Shown here: piece by piece, positions 34,147-43,194 of the stretch
Position numbering within the stretch: position 1 is the stretch's first letter
How the letters are laid out: every line of letters starts with the position of its first letter
Assembly (NCBI RefSeq): GCF_028736155.1
Contig: NZ_CP117879.1
Span: forward strand, 1,612,001-1,676,000
Source: Flavobacterium sp. KACC 22763
GTDB taxonomy: Bacteria > Bacteroidota > Bacteroidia > Flavobacteriales > Flavobacteriaceae
Direction of reading: 5' to 3'
Length of the DNA: 64,000 nucleotides
Translations under genes and position numbers: made by a program
The notes under the pieces: model-generated
What the model saw: the letters and a program-made list of their open reading frames with translations, nothing else
Database searches by the model: none
Told to the model about the DNA's origin: nothing

Positions 34147-34302
34147 ACCACAGTTTCTTTTAAGACGTAAATATCTAAAAGTTTTTTCTTTTAAAACTAA
34201 ATCCAATACCAATTAAATACATTTATTTATTTTGATTTTTATGTCTTCTGCTCATTTCAAATCTTTATCTCTAATTTTACGCAACAAAAAACAGAAAAAC
34301 CA

Positions 34303-34806
34303 ATGCTAAAAAAAGCCCTCCAACCCTTAATTGACAATTCCACAGTTATTCTAATTATGGGGACTATGGCGGGCGAACAGTCTATTGCGAAGCAGCAATA
34401 CTATGCAAACAAAGGCAATCTTTTCTGGAAAATTTTGTTCTCTATTTTTGAAGAAGAATTCAGTGCTTCTTACGAAGATCGAAAAGCGTTGCTAGCAAAA
34501 TACAATATTGGACTTTGGAATGTCCTTAAAAGCTGCAAAAGAGAAGGAAGCAGCGATGCTAAAATAACCGAAGAAACTATTAATGATTTTGAGAGTCTAC
34601 ACAAACAGTTTCCAAATATCAAGTATGTTTTCTTTGAAAGCAAAGCCGCAGCAAAATACTTTTACAAACATACTGTATCGCAGGAAGGAATAATTTATAC
34701 AATCCTGCCATCAACAAGCGGATTGAATGCTGGTTTAACTAAAGTTGAAAAAATAGAACAATGGAAAGCTGTATCGCAAGTTGGGCTTTCAAAAGATGAA
34801 GATTAA
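34303..34806 (+). CDS. Uracil-DNA glycosylase superfamily, deoxyinosine/hypoxanthine glycosylase-like
   Basis: This 167-residue protein has the UDG fold signatures of the family-6 hypoxanthine-DNA glycosylases: GTMAGEQSIAKQQYYANKGN at about 20-39, the GLWNVLKSCKREGSSD segment, and a C-terminal LPSTSGLNAG loop. It would excise deaminated bases in base-excision repair. It is a single gene converging on a small unknown gene 21 bases away. The superfamily is firm; the exact base specificity is not. Confidence 0.85.
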   Translation: MLKKALQPLIDNSTVILIMGTMAGEQSIAKQQYYANKGNLFWKILFSIFEEEFSASYEDRKALLAKYNIGLWNVLKSCKREGSSDAKITEETINDFESLHKQFPNIKYVFFESKAAAKYFYKHTVSQEGIIYTILPSTSGLNAGLTKVEKIEQWKAVSQVGLSKDED

Positions 34807-34827
34807 TTTTCAGGCAATATTGAAGAA

Positions 34828-35070
34828 TTACCTATTTCGCATGATATAGAACAGAATTTCTTCTTCTAATTCTCTTGATAGATTTTCAAATTTCATTCTG
34901 CGTCGGAAATTTTTTTCGCTTCTATCCTTATAAAGCTCCGTTTTAGCCGTACTTGCGCAGTAAGCATCACACATCACTTTAAACTTTTGATCTAGTATAT
35001 ACAATTCTTTCATTGAATCGAAGTATGCTGCAAATTTAACATTGTACAATTCGTCAGGAATAGCGGCCAT
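34828..35070 (-). CDS. Small protein of unknown function
   Basis: This 80-residue protein is charged and mostly helical (FAAYFDSMKELYILDQKFKV, FRRRMKFENLSRELEEEILF), with two cysteines and no signal or membrane segment. I do not recognise it. The coding look (even amino-acid use, start codon, no overlap with neighbours) makes it likely real. It converges with the UDG-like gene. Confidence 0.5.
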   Translation of the reverse strand: MAAIPDELYNVKFAAYFDSMKELYILDQKFKVMCDAYCASTAKTELYKDRSEKNFRRRMKFENLSRELEEEILFYIMRNR

Positions 35071-35229
35071 AGGTCTGGTTGTATTTAAATTAATACTTTA
35101 TTTTACCTTATAAGTTCATTACATACTCAATTGCAATCAGCTCTTCTTCTGCGTAAGAAAAACGGCAATGAAATAATATTTAAAATTAAAATGAAAAACT
35201 TTAATCTTTCTTTCTGAACCTCTGGAAAT

Positions 35230-35253
35230 GGTTTCAGATTATAATCTGAAACC
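35230..35253. promoter_or_regulatory. Perfect 24-base palindrome
   Basis: ggtttcagatta and its exact complement form an uninterrupted 24-base palindrome downstream of the EthD gene's stop at 35302 (minus strand) and upstream of the small gene at 34828-35070. There is no T-run; it may be a terminator-like hairpin or a repeat fragment. Confidence 0.45.
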
Positions 35254-35301
35254 AGAAATAGTAAAATGAACCTTGAACCGTTAAAATGAAACATTGAAAA
35301 A

Positions 35302-35613
35302 TCAAGTGTTTTTCACATCATACACATAAATCTGCACCTCATCATCACTGGCTAGGATTCTGCGGTCAGCGGCGCATTGCTGTCCGATATCCGACTTAAA
35401 AGATTCCATCATCGCTTCAAAAGAATCGAAATATAAATTGGCCATAAGATATACATCTGAATGTCCTGTCGTTGATCGAACTGCTCCATTGCTTACTTCA
35501 TATTTTATTAATCCTGGAAGCTTTTTGGCTAATGGAATATGAACTTCGTAATAATGTTTTTCGAACGAGCTGATGTCTTTTGGCGTTTTGTAGATTACTG
35601 TCATCTTTGCCAT
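35302..35613 (-). CDS. EthD-family protein
   Basis: This 103-residue single-domain protein is of the EthD dimeric alpha/beta barrel type: VIYKTPKDISSFEKHYYEVH, IPLAKKLPGLIKYEVSNG, DVYLMANLYFDSFEAMMESF. The family is known as accessory or small-molecule-binding proteins; the reaction here is unknown. It is divergent from a GlxA/AraC-type regulator 140 bases away, which may control it. Confidence 0.85.
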   Translation of the reverse strand: MAKMTVIYKTPKDISSFEKHYYEVHIPLAKKLPGLIKYEVSNGAVRSTTGHSDVYLMANLYFDSFEAMMESFKSDIGQQCAADRRILASDDEVQIYVYDVKNT

Positions 35614-35753
35614 AATATTGATTTCTTTTTGATGTTAGACAATTGTTTAGAGTAAATTTAAAAGCAAATTCTAAATTGTTTGATGTGAAAACCAGACATT
35701 CTCAATGGTGCATTTGGACAGCAACTTTTAGTACCTTTATATAAAAAAAGAAA

Positions 35754-36731
35754 ATGAAACAGCTTACCATCATAGTTCCTGAAGGAGACAATAATCTTTC
35801 AAGCATATCTGGCGCATACGAAATCTTTACAAAAGCAAATGCTTTTAATAAAGCAAATGGCAAAAAGGAATTGCTTCATATCCAACTTGCTGGAATTTCT
35901 GAAAAAGTAGAGTTCAACCAAGGAATCTTTACTGTAAAACCTCATCTTCATATTTCTCAGGTTAACAAAACCGATCTTATCATTATTCCGTCATTAAACC
36001 ATAACTATAACCTTGCTCTTGAGCATAATGATGAATTGGTGCAATGGCTGCAGAAACAATATAAAAAAGGAGCCGAAATAGCCACCATCTGTACGGGCGC
36101 GTTTATGCTTGCTGCATCTGGGCTTCTGGACGGAAAAAGCTGTTCTACGCACTGGTCTGTTAAGGAAAATTTCAGCAAGATGTTTCCAAAAATAAATCTG
36201 CAAATAGATGAATTGATTACAGACGAAAATGGAATTTATACCAATGGCGGTGCGTATTCTTTTCTAAATCTAATGATTTACTTAATCGAAAAATATTACG
36301 GCAGAGCTACTGCGGTTTATTGTGCAAAGGTATTTCAGATTGAAATGAACCGAAGTACGCAATCGCAGTTTATTATCTTTTCGGGTCAAAAGAAACATGA
36401 AGATGAAATGGTGCTTCATGCACAGTCTTATTTAGAACAAAATTTGGGAGAAAAATTATCCATGAACGATCTTTCTACCAAACTTAATGTCAGCAGAAGA
36501 AATTTTGACCGAAGATTTATAAAAGCCACAGGAAATACTCCGAGTGAATATCTTCAGAGGGTAAAAATAGAAGCTGCCAAAAAAGCTTTTGAAACAGATC
36601 GCAAAACAGTAAATGAAGTCATGTACGAAGTAGGCTATTCTGATGTAAAAGCCTTTCGAGATGCTTTCAAAAAAATTACTGGAATTCCGCCAATGGAATA
36701 TAAAAAGAAATATCATAAAGGCGCCGCCTAA
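35754..36731 (+). CDS. GlxA-type AraC transcriptional regulator with DJ-1/PfpI-like domain
   Basis: This 325-residue protein has an N-terminal class-I glutamine-amidotransferase/DJ-1-like domain (about 1-180) with the nucleophile-elbow-like AEIATICTGAFMLAASGLLDG, and a C-terminal AraC double helix-turn-helix (about 220-320: KLSMNDLSTKLNVSRRNFDRR, VNEVMYEVGYSDVKAFRDAF, GIPPMEYKKKY). Such regulators sense small metabolites. Its divergent neighbour is the EthD-family gene, its likely target. Confidence 0.9.
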   Translation: MKQLTIIVPEGDNNLSSISGAYEIFTKANAFNKANGKKELLHIQLAGISEKVEFNQGIFTVKPHLHISQVNKTDLIIIPSLNHNYNLALEHNDELVQWLQKQYKKGAEIATICTGAFMLAASGLLDGKSCSTHWSVKENFSKMFPKINLQIDELITDENGIYTNGGAYSFLNLMIYLIEKYYGRATAVYCAKVFQIEMNRSTQSQFIIFSGQKKHEDEMVLHAQSYLEQNLGEKLSMNDLSTKLNVSRRNFDRRFIKATGNTPSEYLQRVKIEAAKKAFETDRKTVNEVMYEVGYSDVKAFRDAFKKITGIPPMEYKKKYHKGAA

Positions 36732-37124
36732 TTTTTTTTCCTTCAAACTTCTCTTTCTAAATCACTTAGGCCAAAATAAAGTCTGGCCTTCTTGAAAGTA
36801 TTTCGTATTTGATTAAAAAAATGTTAATTAACACAGAAAATGCAAAAACACGTAATACTACTCATAGTAATATTCCTATAGATTGAATAAATTTACACTC
36901 CTTTTTACAAGCCAATATTTAATCCAAATATTTTTATTCTTTTAAAATCAAGTTATAAAACCATTTTAATGTTTAATAGAGAAATGACTTTGTGTATCAA
37001 AAACTATCGGTTAGACTCTATCAGATACTAAAACGGCTTTATAGCCAGAAAATGTTATTATTTATTTTTCATTTCGTATGATGTATTAGCAATATTATTT
37101 CATAAGAAGCAACACCCCCAAAAG
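36732..37124. other. 393-base intergenic region, no gene seen
   Basis: This is AT-rich sequence between two plus-strand regulator genes. A short hairpin aggcca/tggcct (36768-36790) with a weak T-run may end the upstream transcript. No TAnnTTTG promoter box, RNA gene or ORF was convincing. Confidence 0.5.
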
Positions 37125-37985
37125 ATGCTCGAAAAAAAATCTATAGTAATTGGATGTGACGATATCACAATATTGACTGTGATATTGAATGCCATATCTA
37201 TAGTCTCAGACTATGCATTTTCTACAGTCACTGTCTCGAGAGGAGTAGATTTAAAAAATACGATAAACTCTCTAAATCCGGACTTGGTAATTTTGGGTTT
37301 TAAACAAAATAAGCTTGTTTTAAATGACACTAATTTCAGTTCTGATAAAAGGGATATTCCAATTTTATATTTGACTCAAAATTATGAATGCGAATCCTTA
37401 TGCTGGTCAAAGCAGAATATTGTTTTCACTTATCCGCATAATCAGATTCAAAATACCGACTTTTTAATTTATAGAATACGTTCTATTTTTCTCTTAAAAA
37501 AAACAGAATCACAAAACAAATCTGCCACATCGTTTGCCGAAGCAGCAATTCAGCAGAATGATTCAGACAAATTAAGCCATTATGTAATGGAACTCGACCA
37601 GAAAGTTGAAGTTCTATTAAAAATAAAAGAACGTATTTCTTATCTCTATCCTAATGTTGACAATGCAACAAGAATTGAATTAATGTCTATTGTAAATTCT
37701 ATCAAAACGGTTGCAAATGACAATAAACTTTGGGATGATTTTAAAATCTATTTTGAACAGTCCAATCCCAATTTTCTTCTGGCTCTTGCCAAAAAGCATC
37801 CTTCTTTAAGCTCTAGAGATTTAAAGTACTGCTGCTATATTAAAATGAATATGAGTAACAATGATATTACCAATCTTTTGGGCATCAATCAAGATAGTGT
37901 TCGAACTCATAAATATCGTCTGAAAAAGAAATTAACGCTTAAAAAAGAAGATGATATAATCTCATACTTAAGAACAGTTTCTTAA
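37125..37985 (+). CDS. LuxR-type regulator with degenerate receiver-like domain, next to eCIS
   Basis: In this 286-residue protein, residues of about 5-120 resemble a response-regulator receiver (SIVIGCDDITILTVILNAIS, LNPDLVILGFKQ), but the usual phospho-acceptor aspartate after PDLVIL is a glycine, so classical phosphorylation is unlikely. Residues of about 145-200 are helical, and the C-terminus is a LuxR/GerE-like helix-turn-helix (SSRDLKYCCYIKMNMSNNDI, LLGINQDSVRTHKYRLKKKL). It lies just upstream of the eCIS operon on the same strand and is a good candidate regulator of it. Function is inferred from position. Confidence 0.7.
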   Translation: MLEKKSIVIGCDDITILTVILNAISIVSDYAFSTVTVSRGVDLKNTINSLNPDLVILGFKQNKLVLNDTNFSSDKRDIPILYLTQNYECESLCWSKQNIVFTYPHNQIQNTDFLIYRIRSIFLLKKTESQNKSATSFAEAAIQQNDSDKLSHYVMELDQKVEVLLKIKERISYLYPNVDNATRIELMSIVNSIKTVANDNKLWDDFKIYFEQSNPNFLLALAKKHPSLSSRDLKYCCYIKMNMSNNDITNLLGINQDSVRTHKYRLKKKLTLKKEDDIISYLRTVS

Positions 37986-38348
37986 AATTTTCTCCTTTAT
38001 TTTACCTTCAAGATTTGCATGTTTTCCTTATACCTCAGCATTAAGGAAACCGCTTCGTGCTTTCAATTTTTCTGCTTTTTATTTCTTTAAATCTATACTT
38101 CTTCGAAAGTTATTTTTATAAGTATGACAAGAAATTGAAAGCCATTAAACTGCAATCTGCGACAAAGCATAGACAAAAAAAACTTTGTCTACATTTTGTC
38201 TACAAAAAACAGATACTCTCTACTGGCTCTGTCTACAAAAAGTATATTACCAATTTTTCGTACAAATCTAATTCTCAGCTACTTTTACAATTACGAATAG
38301 CTAATTTCCCAGCTATGACACTTTAATTAATTCTAAGAGTTAAATGCG
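37986..38348 (+). promoter_or_regulatory. eCIS upstream region with TTTGTCTACA repeats
   Basis: This 363-base gap precedes the first eCIS gene. It holds TTTGTCTACA at 38184-38193 and 38195-38204, a near copy TCTGTCTACA at 38228-38237, and an inverted agacaaa at 38171-38177. Clustered copies in both orientations suggest binding sites for a regulator, possibly the product of 37125-37985. No TAnnTTTG box was found. A GTG-started ORF here (38057-38326) is judged spurious. Confidence 0.5.
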
Positions 38349-38918
38349 ATGATCAATCAGGCACTTCAATTTACGAATAAATTACTGGGACAGTTTTTAA
38401 AAAACCGTTTTGGTTTGACCGAAGACAAAACCGTCTTGAATTATCTTATTGAGCCAAGCGGAACTTTGCCAAAAGCAAATCAGAACAAAGTGGTTTTGTC
38501 TCTTATAAATATTGAAAAAGAAACCAATCAACCTTTTTATATCAGAAATCAGAAGTTAGAAAGCGGCAACTATTCCAATTTTAATCCAACAGAAAGATAT
38601 AATATAGACTTGCTCATAAGCAGCAATTTTGAGGATTATACAGAATCTTTAAAATTTCTTGACGCGATAATTGTCTTCTTTCAGATCAACAATTATATAG
38701 ATGCTTCATCCTCCTCTTCTATTCCAGATGGCTTGAGCAGATTAGAATTTGAATACGAAAAGATCTCTTACCATCAGATGCATAGTTTGTGGACAGCAAT
38801 GGCGGCAAAATATCAGCCTTCGATTATTTATAAAATGAAACTGATAAAAGTTCAGGCGCACGAAACTATGGAAATCATACCGTCTGTAAAAAACACCAGT
38901 AATAACATTGTCAAATGA
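38349..38918 (+). CDS. eCIS cap/terminator protein, DUF4255 (Pvc16-like)
   Basis: This 189-residue DUF4255 protein is the first gene of the eCIS cluster. In PVC and Afp particles the homologue caps the end of the tube and sheath. Features are the N-terminal helix INQALQFTNKLLGQFLKNRF, VVLSLINIEKETN and the Y-N-I-D-L strand followed by the LKFLDAIIVFFQ helix, then the MHSLWTAMAAKYQPSIIYKM segment typical of the family. It overlaps the next gene by four bases (ATGA). Confidence 0.9.
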   Translation: MINQALQFTNKLLGQFLKNRFGLTEDKTVLNYLIEPSGTLPKANQNKVVLSLINIEKETNQPFYIRNQKLESGNYSNFNPTERYNIDLLISSNFEDYTESLKFLDAIIVFFQINNYIDASSSSSIPDGLSRLEFEYEKISYHQMHSLWTAMAAKYQPSIIYKMKLIKVQAHETMEIIPSVKNTSNNIVK

Positions 38919-39736
38919 TACAGAGTAATTACATAAAGATTTTTAGCATTGCAACTTATCATACTTTTTTTGATAACGGAAAATGCAATTGTCTCCACTT
39001 TATTCCAAGTCATAGAACAGATAAAACACTAAAAAAATTCGGATTCAGAATGAATTCCGCTTCAAACGGATTTGATTTGTATTCTAACACAAAATCTTCG
39101 CTAGCAGAATTATTAGATTATATTTCTAAAACTTCACAGCAAGATTATTTTGAGTTTGATATTAAATGCAGCAATCCCAATTTTATTCTCTTTACCACAT
39201 TGCCCATGAACTGGATTGGAGCTATTACCTACTCTAGTCAAGATCCTAAAAACTTAAGCAATAATGGTAAAATACTATTGAACCAAACTTTAGAAAACAA
39301 ACCAGTATCTTCTCATTTTGGTCATTTAAAAATTTATTTCGAAGATATATTATCTGCCAATTCTCCACTTTTTGAAATAAACTTTACTGCAAGAGCAACA
39401 CAATGGCAATATTATTTTATCAATAAAAATGCTGTACAGCTCAACAATCCCTCGATTACCGAAAAGGAAAACATACAATTTGACGGCCCTCAAAATGTAA
39501 CGATCCAAACTGGTGAATCGGCATTATTGTTTACTTCCAATAAAACCTATATCACACTTAGCGAAAAACCAAAATATAAATTTGATTTGGTAAGCAGTTC
39601 AGCATCTACCAATCAAAACAATACAAAGCCCAAAGTAATTATAAAAGGACTTCCATGTCCAGATGTCTCCCGAGTAGGAATTATCGAGAATAGCGACCAA
39701 AATGAAGTCGCATCACCAATGTATATCTATTTATAA
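38915..39736 (+). CDS. Unknown protein of the eCIS cluster
   Basis: This 273-residue protein has no signal peptide or membrane segment and is rich in beta-strand-like stretches (FEIDFT-type segments around LFEINFTARATQWQYYFINK and VTIQTGESALLFTSNKTYIT). I do not recognise it. It is translationally coupled to the cap gene and followed 36 bases later by the sheath gene, so it probably acts in assembly of the particle, for example as a cap partner or a baseplate or surface component. Clear coding character; function open. Confidence 0.75.
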   Translation: MIQSNYIKIFSIATYHTFFDNGKCNCLHFIPSHRTDKTLKKFGFRMNSASNGFDLYSNTKSSLAELLDYISKTSQQDYFEFDIKCSNPNFILFTTLPMNWIGAITYSSQDPKNLSNNGKILLNQTLENKPVSSHFGHLKIYFEDILSANSPLFEINFTARATQWQYYFINKNAVQLNNPSITEKENIQFDGPQNVTIQTGESALLFTSNKTYITLSEKPKYKFDLVSSSASTNQNNTKPKVIIKGLPCPDVSRVGIIENSDQNEVASPMYIYL

Positions 39737-39772
39737 AAAACTATTAAAAATGAACACTAAAAACTAAAATCA

Positions 39773-41350
39773 ATGAATTTATCTACCATTCAAACTCCTG
39801 GTGTTTACATTCAAGAATTAAATGCTTTTCCCAATTCTGTTGTTGGAGTTGCTACGGCTATACCAGCATTTATAGGGTACACACCACAGGCCGCATACGA
39901 AGGAAAATCGTATACGAATGTGCCAGTAAAAATCACATCTTTTGCTGATTTTCAGGCTTTTTTCTGTTTGCCGGATCCACCTGCGCCAGCAAGTCCGTCC
40001 AAACAATACAGCCCTGAATACTATCTGGTAGCAGAAAAGAGTCAGCCCCTAAAGGGAGACTACATGCTTATTGCAGGAACGTATTATTCTATTGTTCCAG
40101 ATCCTAACACGGTGTATTATTTATACAATAGCGTAAGGCTATTTTATGAAAATGGCGGTGGTGATGCTTATATTGTTTCCGTAGGTTCTTATGGGCCTCA
40201 GTCACAAAAAGCAGGAACTCCAGGCATTCCGGTTGTAAACCCAAATGTACAGCTGAATGATTTGACAAAAGGTCTTTCTTTATTGCTGAATGAGCAAGAA
40301 CCGACGATGTACATTTGTCCAGAAGCTACTTTGCTAAGCGTAGAAAACAATGGAACTCTAATGCAGTCTATGCTTCTTCAGGCTACGCAAATGCAGACTT
40401 CAATGTGCTTGTTTGACATTATTGGCGGTGACGCTCCTGATCCTATTTTGTATACTGAAGATATTAGCAATTTCAGAATGAACACAGGTTCTGTCGGATT
40501 AAACTACGGAATGGCGTATTATCCTTTTATAGGAACTACCATAATGCAGACTTCTGATATTGACTACACTAATTTGTTCGGAGGAGATTTGAAACAGCTA
40601 GAAGCAGTTCTTAATCCGCCAAGCGCTCCTAACCCAGCCGCTGCATCAATTATTGCTAATATTCAAAGTCCATCAAGCACTTTGACTGTGACACAAAACC
40701 ACAATGCGTTGCTTATTGCCAGTCAGACTTACTCTTTGATGATTAAGCATATTTTGGCCGATGCCAATATTCTTCCTCCAAGTGGAGCTATGGCAGGAGT
40801 TATTACTACTGTAGATAATGCTGTTGGTCCATGGGAAGCTCCTGCAAATACTTCTTTTGTAGGCGTATCATCATTGCCAATTTCTCTTTCTGAAAGTCAG
40901 CAAGCCAATTTAAACGTTGATGCTGTTTCTGGTAAATCGATTAATGCGATTAGAACATTTAATGGTCTAGGCATTTTAATCTGGGGATCAAGAACGCTAG
41001 ACGGAAACAGTCAAGATTGGCGATACATACCAGTAAGACGAACCATGATTTTCTTAGAGCAATCTTGTAAACTGGCGGCTCAGGCTTATGTATTCCAACC
41101 TAATGATAAAAACACTTGGGAAGCTGTAATTTCAATGATCAGCAGTTTTCTTAGTTCGATCTGGAAGCAAGGAGGTTTACAGGGAGCAAGTGCTTCTGAA
41201 GCCTTTTCTGTAGCCTGCGGATTAGGTTCTACAATGACTGCAGATGACCTATTAAATGGTTTCATGAATGTAACTGTAAAAGTTGCCGTTGTACACCCAG
41301 CAGAATTTATCGTTCTGACATTTCAACAGCAAATGGCAACTTCTAGTTAA
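39773..41350 (+). CDS. eCIS contractile sheath protein
   Basis: This 525-residue phage-tail-sheath-family protein has the N-terminal IQTPGVYIQELNAFPNSVVG and AIPAFIGYTPQA motifs and the C-terminal MIFLEQSCKLAAQAYVFQPN, ending VVHPAEFIVLTFQQQ, as in PVC/Afp sheath subunits. It forms the outer contractile cylinder. Only one sheath gene is present, unlike PVC/Afp which carry several paralogues, so the sheath is probably homomeric. Confidence 0.96.
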   Translation: MNLSTIQTPGVYIQELNAFPNSVVGVATAIPAFIGYTPQAAYEGKSYTNVPVKITSFADFQAFFCLPDPPAPASPSKQYSPEYYLVAEKSQPLKGDYMLIAGTYYSIVPDPNTVYYLYNSVRLFYENGGGDAYIVSVGSYGPQSQKAGTPGIPVVNPNVQLNDLTKGLSLLLNEQEPTMYICPEATLLSVENNGTLMQSMLLQATQMQTSMCLFDIIGGDAPDPILYTEDISNFRMNTGSVGLNYGMAYYPFIGTTIMQTSDIDYTNLFGGDLKQLEAVLNPPSAPNPAAASIIANIQSPSSTLTVTQNHNALLIASQTYSLMIKHILADANILPPSGAMAGVITTVDNAVGPWEAPANTSFVGVSSLPISLSESQQANLNVDAVSGKSINAIRTFNGLGILIWGSRTLDGNSQDWRYIPVRRTMIFLEQSCKLAAQAYVFQPNDKNTWEAVISMISSFLSSIWKQGGLQGASASEAFSVACGLGSTMTADDLLNGFMNVTVKVAVVHPAEFIVLTFQQQMATSS

Positions 41351-41403
41351 CAGAATAAAGACTCTTATTAATCAAGCAATTTTTAATTTAAAAATAAAAT
41401 ATT

Positions 41404-41874
41404 ATGCCAACAGATGACGGAAGCGTACAAGGCGCAACATGGCCCATGCCAAAGTTCAGATTCGAAGTAGATCTTGGAACAGAATTGACAAAAGTAGCTT
41501 TTCAGGAAGTTACAGGAATGGATGTCGAAAATCAAATTATAGAATATCGCAAAAGCAACAGTCCTCTTTTTTCTGTAGAAAAAATGCCTGGCATTACCAA
41601 ATACGGAAACGTAACAATGAAAAGAGGAATTTTTGTAAACGATAATACTTTTTGGGATTGGCATCAGCAAGTCGTAATGAATACGATTAAAAGAAGAACG
41701 GTTCTAATAAAGTTATTAGACGAAAAAGGCGGTGTTACCATGCAATGGACTTTAAACAATGCTTGGCCAACCAAAATTACCAGCACCGATTTGAAATCTG
41801 ACGGTAACGAGGTTGCGGTAGACACTATAGAAATTGCACACGAACAACTGATCATTAAAAATGGCGGTAAGTAA
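41404..41874 (+). CDS. eCIS inner tube protein 1
   Basis: This 156-residue T4 gp19-like tube protein contains FRFEVDLGTELTKVAFQEVT, EYRKSNSPLFSVEKMPG, TMKRGIFVNDNTFWDWHQQV and TMQWTLNNAWPTKI. It stacks as hexamers to form the inner tube that carries cargo. It ends 14 bases inside the second tube gene, which indicates translational coupling. Confidence 0.95.
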   Translation: MPTDDGSVQGATWPMPKFRFEVDLGTELTKVAFQEVTGMDVENQIIEYRKSNSPLFSVEKMPGITKYGNVTMKRGIFVNDNTFWDWHQQVVMNTIKRRTVLIKLLDEKGGVTMQWTLNNAWPTKITSTDLKSDGNEVAVDTIEIAHEQLIIKNGGK

Positions 41875-42331
41875 TGATTATCCCGTAAGCTTTTATTTTA
41901 CACTCTCTTTTGCGGGTGTAGATGCGGCTTTCAAAGAGGTATCTGGAATTTCTAAAGAACTAAGCGTAGAAGAAATTGTTTGCGGAGGCGAAAATAGATT
42001 TAAATATCGCCTCCCAACCATTTCTAACGGTCAGAACTTAGTGCTTAAAAGAGCTATGGTACCCGCAGGATCTCAGTTGGTCAATTGGTGCGCCAACTGC
42101 ATCGATCAAGGATTATCAAACCCAATACAGCCCAAAAATGTGATCTTAAAATTGCTCAATGCCTCTGGTGTAGTTTGCATGCAATGGACTTTTAACAACG
42201 CTTATCCAGTAAAATATTCTGTTTCTGACTTAAACTCTCAGGAAAGCAACATTGCGATAGAATCTATTGAACTGGCTTACACCTATTTTGACATTTCTAA
42301 GGACACCAAATTTAATAAACTTTTTACGTAG
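41861..42331 (+). CDS. eCIS inner tube protein 2 (tube initiator type)
   Basis: This 156-residue gp19-like paralogue of the preceding protein contains FYFTLSFAGVDAAFKEVSGI, FKYRLPTISNGQNLVLKRAM, VCMQWTFNNAYPVKYS and IAIESIELAYTYFDI. In PVC/Afp such a second tube protein (Pvc5-like) links the tube to the LysM adaptor and baseplate, which agrees with its place just before the DUF5908 and LysM genes. Confidence 0.92.
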   Translation: MAVSNDYPVSFYFTLSFAGVDAAFKEVSGISKELSVEEIVCGGENRFKYRLPTISNGQNLVLKRAMVPAGSQLVNWCANCIDQGLSNPIQPKNVILKLLNASGVVCMQWTFNNAYPVKYSVSDLNSQESNIAIESIELAYTYFDISKDTKFNKLFT

Positions 42332-42337
42332 ACCCTT

Positions 42338-42508
42338 ATGCCAATCGAAATAAGAGAACTCATTATCAAAACGGAAATTGTAACAACAAATGCGAAAAAT
42401 TCGGCTCTGACCAAAGAAAGAGAACTTTCCATTTTGAGAAAACAGCTTCTGGAAGAATGTAAAAGATTAATTGCAGAGAAAAATCAGGAGAATAGCTATA
42501 AACGTTAA
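42338..42508 (+). CDS. DUF5908 mini-protein of the eCIS baseplate region
   Basis: This 56-residue gene starts at an ATG at 42338 and encodes MPIEIRELIIKTEIV followed by a charged helix rich in E, K and R. The MPxEIRELxIKT start is the DUF5908 signature, found in eCIS clusters between tube and LysM genes (a Pvc6-like position). It sits six bases after the tube 2 stop and 11 bases before the LysM gene. Role unknown, probably structural or chaperone-like. Confidence 0.82.
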   Translation: MPIEIRELIIKTEIVTTNAKNSALTKERELSILRKQLLEECKRLIAEKNQENSYKR

Positions 42509-42519
42509 AAAATACCCCA

Positions 42520-43194
42520 ATGGCAAGTTTAGAATTAATGAAAATTACGGGATATACAGACGAAGAATTTCAAAACAAATTCTCTGGAAGTCCGTATGCT
42601 TTCATGATTAATCCTGACAATATCAAAATACAGAAAAGCATCGAATACAACGAGCAGCAAGCACCTGCAACAAGTTCGGCTTCGCAAAAGTACAAAAGCA
42701 CGCCAAGCGACAAACTGAGCTTTGAAATGGTGATAGACTGTACCGGAATTGTAGATGCCAAACGTACTGATATGGCCAAAGAAATAACAGCATTAGAAAC
42801 GATTATTTACACCTATAACGGTAAAATACACCGTCCTAATTTTGTAAAAGTACAATGGGGACAGAACATCACATTCAACGGAGTACTAGATTCTATTGAT
42901 ATTTCTTATACGCTGTTTAAACCAGATGGAAGTCCGTTGAGAGCGAAGATATCATTGTCTTTCAGCCGTTACATTTCTCCAAAAACAGTAACAAGAACAG
43001 ATGCTCCAGAATCTCCGGATCTTACCCACATTGTAAGCGTTTCTGAAGGAATGTCTTTACCGCAGCTATGTCAAAAAGTATGGAACGATGATTCGTATTA
43101 CATACAGGTTGCGGACTATAATAAACTTAACAAATTCAGAAACCTAAATGGTATCGACAAATTGATTTTTCCACCTATAAACCCTTCTAATTAA
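42520..43194 (+). CDS. eCIS tube-spike adaptor with LysM domain (Pvc7-like)
   Basis: In this 224-residue protein, residues 1 to about 165 form the CIS tube-adaptor domain (FSGSPYAFMINPDNIKIQKS, FEMVIDCTGIVDAK), and about 170-224 form a LysM-like domain (LTHIVSVSEGMSLPQLCQKV, DYNKLNKFRNLNGIDKLIFP). It sits between the tube and the spike in known particles. Its stop codon overlaps the ATG of the spike gene by one base. Confidence 0.93.
   Translation: MASLELMKITGYTDEEFQNKFSGSPYAFMINPDNIKIQKSIEYNEQQAPATSSASQKYKSTPSDKLSFEMVIDCTGIVDAKRTDMAKEITALETIIYTYNGKIHRPNFVKVQWGQNITFNGVLDSIDISYTLFKPDGSPLRAKISLSFSRYISPKTVTRTDAPESPDLTHIVSVSEGMSLPQLCQKVWNDDSYYIQVADYNKLNKFRNLNGIDKLIFPPINPSN

Noticed and set aside
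38057..38326. GTG-started ORF of 89 codons before the eCIS
   Set aside because: Low-complexity, Lys/Tyr/Ser-rich translation across clustered TGTCTACA motifs; judged regulatory DNA.
42338..42508. Treating the gap between tube 2 and LysM genes as non-coding
   Set aside because: It holds a 56-codon ORF with the DUF5908 start MPIEIRELIIKT in the expected eCIS position, so it is annotated as a gene.
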